Assembly (NCBI GenBank): GCA_008360975.2 | Contig: CM039211.1 | Location: forward strand, 18,448,943 to 18,512,942 | Direction of reading: 5' to 3' | DNA from: Lichenostomus cassidix | Taxonomy: Eukaryota > Chordata > Aves > Passeriformes > Meliphagidae | DNA: 64,000 nt | In this document: positions 10,022-22,155 of the stretch, piece by piece | Layout: every line of letters starts with the position of its first letter | Position numbering within the stretch: the stretch's first letter is position 1 | Position numbers and translations under genes: made by a program | Notes under the pieces: generated by a model | Databases searched by the model: none | Told to the model about the DNA's origin: nothing | What the model saw: only the letters and a program-made list of their open reading frames with translations

Positions 10022-13000
10022 CAACACACACTTTTGTCCCAAGCCATAATACATCTCCTTGTAAAAAAACGAAACAAAATACCCTTAAAGGTGAAAACAA
10101 TCAAAGAAGCACACAAGTTTTCCCTGTGTGCTGCTGGGTGCAGTTGTTTGGAGGTTATAGTTCTGCTATTACTGCAGTAGGGTTGCAAAGCGCTTAGAGT
10201 ATTTGATTTAATTAAAACAAATAGGTTAGGACATTACTTGTGGAAACTCCACACATTCCTAGACACCACCTTCCTATTTAGACTGCATCTCAGAAGCATG
10301 TGAGACCTCATCCTGGTGCTTGCAAGAGGTTTTTGTAGCTATACAGCATTTTGTCTGCTAAATAATACATGTACACAGTCCTCTGTGCCCAAGATGTTTC
10401 CGGGTAACTGAAAGATTACATCAGCCTAATCCACAAATATTTGGAGTAGTCTTGTTAATGTCTCCAGTGGGGGAAAGTGTCAGCTATTTCACTAGAACAT
10501 ATTCAATGTTTTCTGTCAGTTATTAATACATGGCTTTTAACCAAGGGAAATTCTGTGATCCCTGTTAAATGAATTTGTCTTTTGTTTTCTTTTATGGAGT
10601 ATTTTGAATGAACTCTTGTGGTCTCAGAGAGATCTGAACATAATCCTAGAATATTTGACCTGCTGTTTGGGACATCTGAAAAGTGTCTAGCTGCAAAGCA
10701 AGTTTAGCTTGAAAAAGTTTAGCTTCTTTTTACTTATCTTTTTTCTTGCATCGTATGAAAAATTACGTATCTTTTTTGGGCCTTGACAACATACAAGATA
10801 AACCCAAGACATGGAAATAATAGAGTCAGTTTTCTTAATATCAAAAAGGTTGTGGAGTTTTTTGCTTTCACTTTTAGATCCAACACAGCTCAAAGAAGTA
10901 ATGTTCTGAACCAGAAAACAGGAAGGAATATTAATCAAATGTGAAAAGGTTGCTGGAAAAAGAACAGCCTCAGAAAATGTTTTTAAAGATCACTTGTCAA
11001 GAACACCATTATTTCTTTGGCCTATTTTATGCCAAATTTTTTTTAAAAAATTGATAGTAAATTTCAGTTCCAGAGTACACTATGTTCATGCATACTATAG
11101 GGCTGGTAAAGAAAAGTTACTTAATATTGCATTTTAAAGAGATCATCAGTTCTCCAGGTACTGGAACTATTTTGTGATTATTTGCTGTCACCCAAGCCAA
11201 AGGGTTACCACTATCTCCTGACTGAGGGGGTTGATTCTTTGAGCTGGATTTCTGATGCATACATTTTTAATTAGTTGGGGATTGTTAGTAAGTGTCTGAG
11301 CAATAATTGGCCTCAGAAGCTGACACAGTGTGGTGTAACTTCAGGACCCCATGTAAGTCCCATTCCTGAAACCCACCAGCATTAGCCACACTCTGTGCAC
11401 ATTCCTGAGGCATCTGAGGGTCACCATGTCTCACTTCTCAGACAACAGCAGCCTAGGGAGAAGCTTCAAGCTGCAGGAGTGTGAAAATTCCATTTGATAG
11501 AAAGAGAAATTAGTCATGCTCTTCTCATACAAGCTATTCCACTGAAAAAATATTTTGTTTGGTTAGCCTTGTCTTTATAACTAATCGATGATTTAGTTAA
11601 CAACAGAAGTAACAAGCTTGTGGTTTTACAGAAACAGATTTAAAGAATAAAATTTGTGATACATACTCATGCTTAAGTAAAATCTAAGACAAAGAAAGCA
11701 GGACTGCATCCAGACTATTTTTAAGCCGATGAGGCATTTTATGGTTGCCCAGCACAACTAGAGTATCTCTGACATCTGCCAGGAGACAAATGAAAACTCC
11801 TTTTGGTGGGACCCTGGTGTACAGTAGCCCTGTTTGTACATTTTTGTCTCACATAAGTATCCCTTCCTCCCTCCTCCTTGAGCTAAAAGATTTTTCCACA
11901 ACAAATAACTAAGCATTTACTAAAGAAAACAAGCAAAGATAGTGCATTGCATCCAGAAAAATAATATCCAACCTTCAATGCCAGATCTTGACAAATCTGC
12001 TTTTTCACATCTATGGACCTTGCAAGTCGCTTAATCGTTACCAGTAATAATGGATTATCTCATGTATCTAATAATTAGTTATGATCTTATAAGATTAATG
12101 ACATAAACGAGTAGCTTGTAGGACAAGCTGACTTATTCAGAAAGGTAGTTGGCAAAGTAAAAATGAAAACTGGATGAATGTTTTCTACAACTCTGTTAGG
12201 TGGCAGTTTCTGAAAACCCAGATTTAGTACAGCTATTCTTAACATATGGAACCATGATCATTAAATGATACAGCAATCATGGCCAAAAACTATTCAAATC
12301 TCTAAATTCGTCTCACAAAATTTATCTTGGGTGCTCAGAATTCTGAATTTGAGTTATTCTAATCTAGAAACAAGCACTATATATATTTTAGTTTGACTGC
12401 ATGGCCAAAATTCTTCCCATCGAAATCCTTGTATAAATTAACTCATGGTAAACTGCAAATTAACTCATGTTTAATTTTTAACTAACAGTCCTCAAAATCT
12501 TCTTATGGTTTGCTGCTTTTGCTAAATAAAATCATTTAAGTGTTACTGAAGGAAAGGGAAAACTGAAAGGAAAAGAAGATGTTACTGATTTTACAAGTGT
12601 TTACCAGTTTGGTCACTTTTCCAAAATATCTAGAAAATGAAAGAAATTTTCAAAGTAGAGAGGGCATTCTCAAAAAAATCCTCCTTTTTTTGCCTGAAGC
12701 AAAGAAAGGCCAATTTTAACACTTCTCATGGATGGTTGCTAGTGATTTTTCTTGGGGGTACCTATATTTTTCAGTCGAAATATTGTATTTTACCACTGCA
12801 TCATTGTTTTGACATCAGATTAGTCACCTTTGTAAACATATACCCTTGCTTTAGAAGCATCTATCCATTTTTTCACTAAGGTCCTTTCCTTCAAATAAGA
12901 CAATTTGCTTTACCACTATTATTAGGGTATTTAATAGGATTTTTGGTACTTGTAAACCATATATTCAAACCTTTTAGGTACCGCAGTTTTATTTTCAGAT

Positions 13001-16000
13001 GCATTTCCCACCTCAACAATATTGTCTGAGACGTGGAATGTGAAATTCAGACCAGTTCTCATCATCCCTGTCCTGCTTTGGCATCCCTACCTTCTACGGC
13101 TATACATCACCCACCAGCTGACAGCTTCTTGGGGAAGGCACACAATGTATGCCTTGAACTCTGCTGCACCCCTGCCTGCAGCTCAGCCAAGTTCCTGCTT
13201 GGGCTGTCTTGCCAGTGGATCAACTGTCTGCATATGGAGTGATGGCAGGCTGCACTCTCAGGTTACATGCTGTATTTAATGACACTCAAAGAGGTTTTAA
13301 TAACATTTCCATTTACCAGCTGCAATATAACCTGTCTTTCCTGCAGTCAGTAGCACCTAGAGTTGCTATCTTTTCCACATCTTTTTGTCTTGGTTTTATA
13401 TTTTTGGCTCCTGTGTGTCAACAGGTATGAGAGAGGTACTTGTGATTTGGCACTATCAAAAACCAAGACCTTCCTGCCAAAGGGGTAGCTCTTTGACAGG
13501 AATCCATGAAACATCCAGAGCAGATCTTCCTTGGTATTTCATCTATTTCTCAGAAAAATGTGTGCCAACCTGTTTCTATTGTACCAAACCAGGGCTTATA
13601 CACACTAGCAAGAATTAATGCAGAGTGGATTAATGCACTGGATTAATCTGGATTGCTCTGCATATTTAGCTACATATGTTCATCTGTAATTTTGAGATCT
13701 TTGTAGATGTGCTTTGCTATCCAATCTTTAGCTGATGTGAGTTAAATTTCAGTAACAAGATCATAGGCTTGATCAATGCATAAGAGAGTGACTCCTTCTC
13801 TGCAGGGCCCCACACCCATCCTATTTCAAGGCAACTGAGTGCCAAATTTCAATGGATGAGTTGGCAGGCTGGGGGAAACCTATACATATCTGTCCCTGGG
13901 GCTCTGAAAGTCCTTCCCCAAAAGGACTGGGGAACCCTGTGGCACGTTCTCCTTCCAAATATCACATTTCTTCAGTGTAATTCTCAAGTCTATAACATGT
14001 ATGTTCAGGTTCCCACGTGTTTTCCAAAGATATGTCTGTGTATTATATTGGTCTTTTTCCACCAGGTCTTTATGTGCATCTACTTATGAGAATTAGTTAT
14101 GAACTGAATAGTTTGGTCTGCTTCCAGACTGTGGGGAGCACTGCATGTCCAGTTGCCATGGCTTAATGCAAGCCATTTATTAAACTGTCAAAATTGGCTA
14201 AGTACCAAATGCTGACTCTAGTGCTAGATTTTTTAAGGTGTTTATAAGTTTTTGGTGTTGAGAACTGGGGATATTTGAGAATGTGAGTACAGTGAAAGAT
14301 GCTGCTAATGAATATTAAGACAGTAAAACAGACATGACTCCATTAATCAGCAAAACCAATACATAATATTGTTAATAGCAGCACTAGGCAATTTGAGAGA
14401 AACTGCATGGAAAATATCTATGATTTTGTAAATATATGTTGGGGCCAAGCTCACCATTTTTTTTTTTTTTACTGCCAGTCAAGGATCTGAGTTAAAACTT
14501 TCAGCTTTATAATTATCTTCTTCTCATGAGCTGTATGTTCCATTTCCTTACCTTTGAATTTCAAAATTCTAAAGTCTCCAGAAGCAGTTCTGAATGAAGT
14601 AGAAGCATACTGTAAGGTACATTACTGGACCAGAACCTCTCTACATGGATATCTTCAACCTTGGTAAAGGTCCTCATCTCTGGAAAATCTTCACTGAGCA
14701 ATTGAACCAGTAGAATAAATCACTAGCAATTTATTCAGCAAATTGTATGTATGGCTTATAAAATTCATCAGGAAATTCATAAGAGCAAGGCACTTGAATG
14801 AAGCAGAGCTTTCAAACTTGGACATTTTGTTGCAGAAGCACTGTGTGTTGTATTTTTGCTCAATGATCTCTTGCCACCTTAAAATTCCTAGGTCAAAAAA
14901 TTGTAAAAACCTCAATACTTCTTAACTTTGAAAGTATATATCAGAATAAATTGGTTTTAAAATTCCCATGATATGTGTGAAATTGCCATTTTGGACAACC
15001 TGCCAGCCAGCAGCCAATCTGTGAACATTGTAACTGCAATGGATATTTCCCATTTTGATTACAAACTAAGGGTAGACACTCCTGCCTGGTGACGAGAGCT
15101 TAACTAATGAATTTTTTAGGCAAAGTTTCCTTTTTACTTGAAATGTCAGAAGAACAGAAAAATACAGACAGGAGAAGAATTTTTATAATTTTTAACATTC
15201 TGATAAGCAGGTATCTCAATAAAGTAATATATTACTACTGTGAAGGGATTTGAAATCAGTAGTTAATTGCTGTTTAAGGAGACTGATTGAATTGTGTTCC
15301 TATTAAATTTGCATGATATGCAAACATAGGTCTTCACATCTCTTCTCTTTGTAAAACTGTAAGCAAATTATTGTCTTAAAAAGCTGTAGGAGAATGCTTA
15401 AGTGCCAAATGCAGGAGAATTTCTTTTAATTTACCAGCAGTTGTCCTCCACTTTTGTAGCTCAGATAGAAAGTCCATTACGTGAGTGAAAGCTGCATACT
15501 TTTAAAATACCTGAACTACATCAAAGTTAAATAAAAAGGACAAATGCATTTACTGAAAAGTAAAATATTATGAGTAAAACCTTACAGCCATATGAGAAAA
15601 ACAAAACATAGTAATGGAGACCAAATAATTTACTCAGGACAAGTGCCTAACTGTTGGTATTAACTGCTGAAAGAACAAATCTATGAAACCAAAATAAGGA
15701 ATGTCTTGAATTTACTAGACAGGTAATAAGAAAATCCAGAGGATGATGACAGGAACCTAGGTGTGGGTTTTGCTTAAAAAACAAAAGTAAAAATTTAAGA
15801 CAGAGAAGTATAATCTTGTTTTCATTTTAGTAATCTTGCTCTTTGATATCTTGAACAGTACAAGAATGATTCACAGAAGAAATAAATGCAGTAGAATTCT
15901 ATCCCACCTGCCATCCATAATAAAAGCAGTGTAAAAATGTCATACAGATATTGTACCTGAAGCACATGAGTGGAAGATAAACATGACACAAACAAATTCC

Positions 16001-17851
16001 AAGTCACTCTAGATTGTTTGGTCTGCAAATTCTGCAGTAAAATTTAACAATGGGTTTTTAAAATATTCTTTTCCAGAGCAGTTGAACTAGAGAAATCTGA
16101 GCAAGCCTTTAGTTATTAAGTGATCCTGGGCATCTGTTGGGATAGTTTTTCCAAACACCAGATGTGATTCATAAACTTTAATAAAGACTGCAGTGTACAA
16201 CAGAGACAGAAAAATATGTTTGATTCTGAGTTCAGTCCAGTATACGTAAGATTAGCTACTCACAATGGAGTATATCAATTCTAGTGTGAAATCACAGCAA
16301 GAGCAGGCTTGTTCCCAGAAACATCTGGATAAACATTGATCAAACCATATTTCTAAGGAAGGATATGCTGTTGTCCTTCTGACCTTTGGACCTCCTCTTG
16401 TCAACCAGGTGTAAAGCAGACATACAGATTATGCATGGACTCTCTAGCAAAGACACTCAATTCTCAAACACAGTCAGTACAAAGCTTTCTCCATAAATAA
16501 AACGGAAGGCACTGAAGTGGTACCAAAACTCTCACAATGAATTCATTCCTAACAGGAAGATGTGGAGCTCTGAGTGCCAAGAAGACTGTTTACCACTGTG
16601 ATTCCCATTACTGAAAACTATGAAGAGAGCCTATAACAGTAAGTGCTTCTCTCAGTATTTCCGGGGACTGCTTATGACCTAACATTGTTCTGTTAAGACA
16701 TCATTTTAAGTGCTTCCCTAACTTCGTTCAAATAAGTAATTTATGCTGAAGTTAACCAGTTCACAGTGAGTTGCTTGGTTGTTAAAAATATCATTGTACC
16801 TGCAGCTAAAACTATAAGTTAAAATGATCAGACTACTGACTTTATTTCCCTGCAAGAACAGGACTTTTGTTTATTTTTTATTGTATAAATATTGCATAAA
16901 TAGATACTAGGCTTCTTCTGTTCAAATGCTTTTTTTTAAGGTACACTTCTGTTTTCTATTTGTGCCTCCTGCATTAAAAAGATGCTTGAAAGCTTTGAAA
17001 ATGCTAAGTGTTTGCAATACTGTGTTTTAAATTGCAATTGTTGGGAAAAAATATCCTATCTGTAAAAAATAATGAAAATTAATTTTTAGCTACTGTCTTT
17101 GCAGATCATCGATTAAATCATGCATTTTTCAATTCTATCCCCAGCTGAGAAAAAATATGACATTCAGACCTTTAATTTCCTTTTTTAATTTTACTTTGTT
17201 TTTCTTGGTCTGTTTTCCAGTGGGTGGCATAGTAATGTGAAAATTTCCAAAGCTTTTGTGTTACTGCAATCTCACATACAGTGGCAGCACAGTCTAATGA
17301 TGCTTGATAATTCATGCTCTCTCATTTGGTTTACAAAATATCCACCACAGGTCTCATAGCTTATCTTGAGGTGACAGGAGATAATAGATGCCAGAAACCT
17401 CCTCACATGAGATGTGTTTTTGTCAGCTGTCCTCAAGGCATCTAAATAGAGATATTCCCATTAGGATGCTCCCGGCAGATCCTTTCTGTGACAGCTTGGA
17501 GTGCCCCAAGATGTTTTTACCCTTAAAGGAAACCTGGTGTGCAATCAGCATTGCTACATGAATTCTGGAAGTTGTCTCAGATAGGAGATGCAGTCTCTGC
17601 CAGTGAAACCTCCGAACAAACTTCTTCTCACACTCTCAGGGGAGTCAAAACTACTGCTCTCCTACTTTTTCGTTATCCGTTTCTGGGTGATGCCACCTGA
17701 AACACTTCTAGATCAGGGAAAAGGAAAAAGGAATGTGACAGTCAGAACAGTTGGTTGTCCCCAGGTGCTGAAAAAGCAGAGAAGGAGCAATGCTCTCAAG
17801 AGCAAATAAGAGTAAATAAGCATAATAAGTAAATGAGTGGTCATTTAGTAG
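10022..17851. other. Unique AT-rich non-coding sequence
   Basis: Nearly 8 kb without a recognisable gene or transposon. Visible items are a poly-T run near 14458-14470, a TAAT-rich patch with CpGs at about 12025-12115, and closely spaced TGGATTAAT repeats at 13626-13654. The overlapping plus-strand frames near 13022-13430 share a TA-poor stretch and match no family I know. Confidence 0.6.
13626..13654. promoter_or_regulatory. Clustered TAATCC-type homeodomain sites
   Basis: TGGATTAAT occurs at 13626-13634 and again exactly 13 bp later at 13639-13647. It is followed at once by CTGGATT (13648-13654). GGATTA/TAATCC is the consensus of K50 homeodomain factors (OTX, CRX, PITX, GSC). Binding and enhancer function are inference only. 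A small tandem duplication would give the same pattern. Confidence 0.25.
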
Positions 17852-18290
17852 ATCATGGAATCATAGAATTGCTTGGGTTGGAAGGGACCTAGGAAGATTG
17901 TCAAAGTCCAACACTGTCTTTCACGACATCATTCACAAGACAAGGTTGTGAAAAGCCCTGTTCAACCTGAGCTAAAGAGTTCCAGGACTGGGGCACCCAT
18001 ACCTTCTCTGGGCAACCTCATCCTAAAGAAACTCTTCTTTACATCCAAGTTAAACCTGCCCTGTTTTAGTTTAAAACCGTTAGTCTTCTATCACTACATG
18101 CTCTCATCAGATGTCTCTCTCCAGCTTTCTTCTTGGCTGCTGTAGGTACCAAAACCTTGCTGTGAGGTCTCCTTCTCATCTTCAGGCTGAACAGCCACAA
18201 CTCTGTTGGGTCCTTGTTTTCACAGGAGAGTTGTTCTTGCCCTCCAATCATTTGTTTGGATGATTTCACAGAAGATGGTAATCATAATAT
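17852..18290 (-). mobile_element. CR1 LINE 3' fragment, minus strand
   Basis: The plus strand opens with 'atcatggaatcatagaatt' then 'gggttggaagggacct', the reverse complement of the CR1 3' terminus. Continuing inward are the complements of 'ccagggaagg...gtgcccc', 'ggtttaacttggatgt', the 'gagaaggagacctcac' block and the 'cctatgaaaacaggctgag' block, reaching about 18250-18290. The element therefore lies on the minus strand and is truncated at its 5' end. Indels break all frames. The inward boundary is approximate. Confidence 0.93.
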
Positions 18291-21067
18291 CCTTTTTGTT
18301 CTACAGGAACACAAGCTACATCTGGAGCCTATGCTTGTGTGGGTGTATAATCAGCAGCTGTGGGGTTCCTCCCTCTGTGGGAGCTGCTCCTGGAGGTGTT
18401 TCCATCTACATCTGCACAGTGTTGCAACATTAATCAAGGACATTCGAGCCACCCTTACACCATTGTGAATTTACTATTGTAAGTGGTTTAAAACTGTGCA
18501 CTTCACAGAAAAATGGGATATCTCTCAGAAGTGTACCAATCTTTGTATTCTACCATGGAGTACTAGTACAATGAATTAGAAAGCACAGTATGTTCTGTAA
18601 CTCACATATAATTAATAAACTGAGCTGTTAAGCAGAGTCTTGTCAAGTTTGATATAGAATTTTGTATTCCCATTTTCCCATATTCTAAAACATTTCCATA
18701 CGAAGAGCCAGATTTCTCTCTCATGCTCTGCAATATTTTGCACTATTTAGGACAGTGTGCTTTGTGAATAGTAGAAAAAGATCTATGACTAGCATATTAC
18801 GGGCAGAAAAATTGCTTCATTTAAAAAAATAGTAGATAGGATGAGAAGTGCATGTACAAGTATAGGAAGGACTAAAAGCTATCAAACAAATATCCATAAA
18901 CTGGTTTGATTCTTCATGCTTCAAGGCATGTTGATAATACTTTGTTGAATCTGTCCAATGATAAGTATACAGTAATGTCTTTTATTATCCAAGTGAAATA
19001 TTAAAACAAATATTAAAAAAGAAAATATTATGTCTTCCTAGAAATGTCTATGTGTCTGAAAAAAAAAGTATAAAATCTTGGGAAAAATTTTGGGGAATTC
19101 AACATTCTTCATTGTCATTGCCTAGCAAAACTGGAGCAACCACTCTTATGCTGCAAATTAAAGAGCAAGAGGACTTAGTCTGAAGGTCTAGATTATGTGT
19201 TCTGAACACACAGCTCATAAATGATGTCTCATGGAATTTTACAAAGACACAGTGCAAGTACTGTAATCTAGTAAGTAAAAATAAAACCAGAAAAGAGTAT
19301 TGGAAAATACTTACAGGCATCAGGTTCTTTTGCAAGTATTTAAAATGTGAAACCCAGGTACTTTCTTTTCCAAATGTTTCTTATTCATTGTAAATATTCA
19401 GTTCTGCTGAAGGAAAAAGATAAAGAAAGGAGAGTAGAAGTTACCCACAACTCTTTGCACTAACAGCCTTAATCAACTGAGGTTTGTACACAAAGGCTTT
19501 TCATATTAGTATTTCTCACTATTGATCCTTCCCAAAATAAGGCTCTCCTAACATGGTGCAGTGTTCAAAACCATTTGTGCTATTTTTGGCTGCACCCAAC
19601 AGAAAGGAAAGCATAGGAATGTGTTAGGTATTGCCTACAAGAGAACATACATCTGGATAAGAGCTGCAGCAGTACAGTGGATCATGAGGTGAAAGACTAT
19701 GCTGTAGACAAAGCCTTTGCAGGGGAAATTCTGAACACAGATTCCCTAAAAGGCTGGTTTTCTTAGCCTTCAGAAATTAATCATGTAGGAGAACAAACTC
19801 ATCTCTCAAAGTAGTAAATGAAAGATCAGGACATCTTCTGTCCTCTGTTTGTTTGACTGAAGCATGATGAATGGCAGGGCTTTCCTGTCCCGATCTTTTG
19901 AACTGAGAGGAGCTGGAAGAGAGGAATCTCTGACAGAGATGGCTCTCTGGGAAGCCAAGGAGGTTGGCACACCACAGCCTGGTCTGTGCAGAGGCACTGC
20001 TTCTGGCAGAGGTGACTGAGACACCACAAGCTGATCGCTGGGAGCTAGAACACATTTAAAGATGTCAGAGGAGTCAAGTGCCTTCATGTTTGAGAACTGA
20101 CACCTGTCTTTGCAGAGACAAAAATGACAGCTCAGTTATTTGGCACTCTCATCAGGCACTCCCTGGCAGCTGTGGAGGTTCTGCTCATTTATTATTGAAA
20201 AGAGAAGGAGAAGACTTTAGCTAACTTCTGGGAACAGATCATAGACTGCATTACACATGCAGACATGCACGTGCTTGCCAGCACTAAAAATTTAAACTTC
20301 TAAAATAAACACCATTAGAACACTCAATTTATGTAAATATGTACACTGTATTTATGTGTGTGTGTCTTACTAAAAAAAAAAAAAAAGGCAGAAGCCAACT
20401 TTTCTAACTTGAAGGAACAATATAATTTCCAATTAGCGTGGAAATTTTGTGGTGCTACTGGTAATTTTCCAGAGAAGTTTTGAAAAAGCAAGCTCACTGA
20501 CAACTTTTGGAAGCTGGCAGGAAGAAAACAAGAGATGGTCAGGCCAAGTATTCATTCAAATAAGACTTTAAATTTTTGTAGCTATGTTTGAAATTTTACC
20601 AACAAATATTTTACTGTATTTAAAGGCGAACAAAAATATACTTAATTAAGTTTGAAGAAATTCTCAGTTGCAGAACCAAATCCAAAAAATATTAATGTTA
20701 ACTTTTTTTTTCCCTCTTACTTTTTAGCAGGTTGTCATAAAGTGGTGTCTATTCCTCTCTGATTTTAGGGCCTTTTTATGTTTCAAAGGACAAATAGGGA
20801 ACTTATGCATGGAGAAATACAAGCCTTGCATAAGAAATCCTGATTCCCATAATTAGCAAATAGAAACAGCCGTTTCAATTGTCCTTTTAATAATATATGT
20901 CTTATTTTAAAAGGCATGCTTAAGCAAGTACTGAAATTTAAGTGGGTCTTCAGTACCTCCTGATCTCCAGAAGAACATGAATATATGCTTCCGTACTCTC
21001 CTGAATGGGCTGATTTCTGAACAATTATTTCCCTTCTCTCCCTCCTTAATTCTGCCTGCTACTTAGC
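18291..21067. other. Unique AT-rich sequence with one GC-richer islet
   Basis: No gene is assigned. At about 19800-20090 a TA-poor patch leaves 92- and 93-codon minus-strand frames open in two different registers. That argues for base composition rather than coding, although the frame ending at 19806 has varied residues. A short (TG)n with an A15 run lies at 20355-20386. Confidence 0.55.
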
Positions 21068-21172
21068 TATTTTATAATTATTATTAATTAATTATAATTA
21101 ATTAATATTTATTATTATTTTATTAATTATTATTAATTTATTATAATTAATAAAATAATAATTATTAATTAT
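21068..21172. repeat. 105-bp pure A/T block with inverted repeat
   Basis: No G or C occurs from 21068 to 21172. Inside it, 21111-21127 and 21146-21162 form a perfect 17-bp inverted repeat around an 18-nt loop, and several partial TTAATTAA-like palindromes precede it. Such AT-rich imperfect palindromes can extrude cruciforms and are common sites of replication slippage and assembly error. Confidence 0.95.
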
Positions 21173-21414
21173 GTCCATTCTAAATTATGTTCATGGCAAA
21201 ATACAGAAGTAGAGGACTAAGATCTAACATCCCTCATCTCTCTATACACGGGTTGTTTTTATTTCAAGAAAGTAAGGCTGGCCATTGACACCATCCTGCA
21301 CCCTAGGCAATCTGAAACCATGCAGAGGCACGGGCTCAGAAAGTACTAGACATCCAGAAGAAACACACAAGAGGAAATGTGCTAGGGGTTAAAGAGCATG
21401 CCTTAGTACTATGC

Positions 21415-22155
21415 CATGCCAACTGCATGAAATTCAGCAAGCACAATGTAAGGTCTTGTTGGGGCAATCCCAAGCACGAGAATAGGCTGGGCAAATAATG
21501 GGTTGAGATCAACTGTGAGGGGAAGGACTTGGGGGTTCTGGTGGATGAGAGGCTGGACATGGGCTCACAGCCTGGAAAGCCAATTGTGTCCTGGGCTGCA
21601 GCCAAAGCAGCATAGGCAGCAGGGAAGGGGGACATTCTGCCCCCTGCTCTGCTCTGATGAGACCTCACCTGTGTGCAGCTCTGGGGTCCCAACATAAGAC
21701 AGATGTAGACCTGCTGGAGCAAGTCCAGAGGGGGCCACCAAGAATATCCAAAGGATGGAGCACCTCTGCTGTGAAGACAGGCTAAGGACGTTGAGATTGT
21801 TCTGCCTGTAAAGAGAAGGTTTTAGATGCCTTTCAGTATCTGAAGGGGGCTTATAAGAAAGCCAGGAAAGGACTTTTGACAAAGACATATAGTGATAGGA
21901 AAAGAGCTAATGGCTTTAAAGTAAAACGGGATAGATTTATATTATATATAAAGAAGAATTTTTGGTGAGACACTGTGAACAGGTTTTGCTCAGAGAAGTT
22001 GTGAATGCCTCATCTCTTTAAATGTTCAGGGCTGGGCTGGATAGGTCTCTGAGCAAATTGGTCTTGTGAAAGAAGTCCCTACTCATGGCAGGAGTACTGG
22101 ATTAGAAGGTCTTTGAACGTCCCTTCCAATCCAAACAACTCAGTGTTTCTCTGAA
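21415..22155 (+). mobile_element. CR1 LINE 3' fragment
   Basis: Sense-strand CR1 order is clear: 'aattcagcaagcacaatgta', 'ggggcaatcccaagcac', 'aggctgggcaa', 'gaaggacttgggggttctgg', 'gagacctcacctgtgtgcag', 'gagcaagtccagagggggcc', 'ggatggagcacctctgctgt', 'aaagccaggaaaggac', 'tagtgataggaaaagag', and near the end 'cccttccaatccaaacaact' followed by a decayed terminal repeat. Homology may extend 5' to about 21290. Frames on both strands at 21336-21888 are shadows of the repeat. It is inactive through stops and indels. Confidence 0.95.

Noticed and set aside
9125..10054. Several frames on both strands
   Set aside because: They lie in a degraded CR1 3' fragment and its flank and are not in the CR1 ORF2 frame with any preserved domain.
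19777..20087. 92-, 93- and 67-codon minus-strand frames in different registers
   Set aside because: Different registers open over the same bases point to TA-poor composition; no domain recognised.
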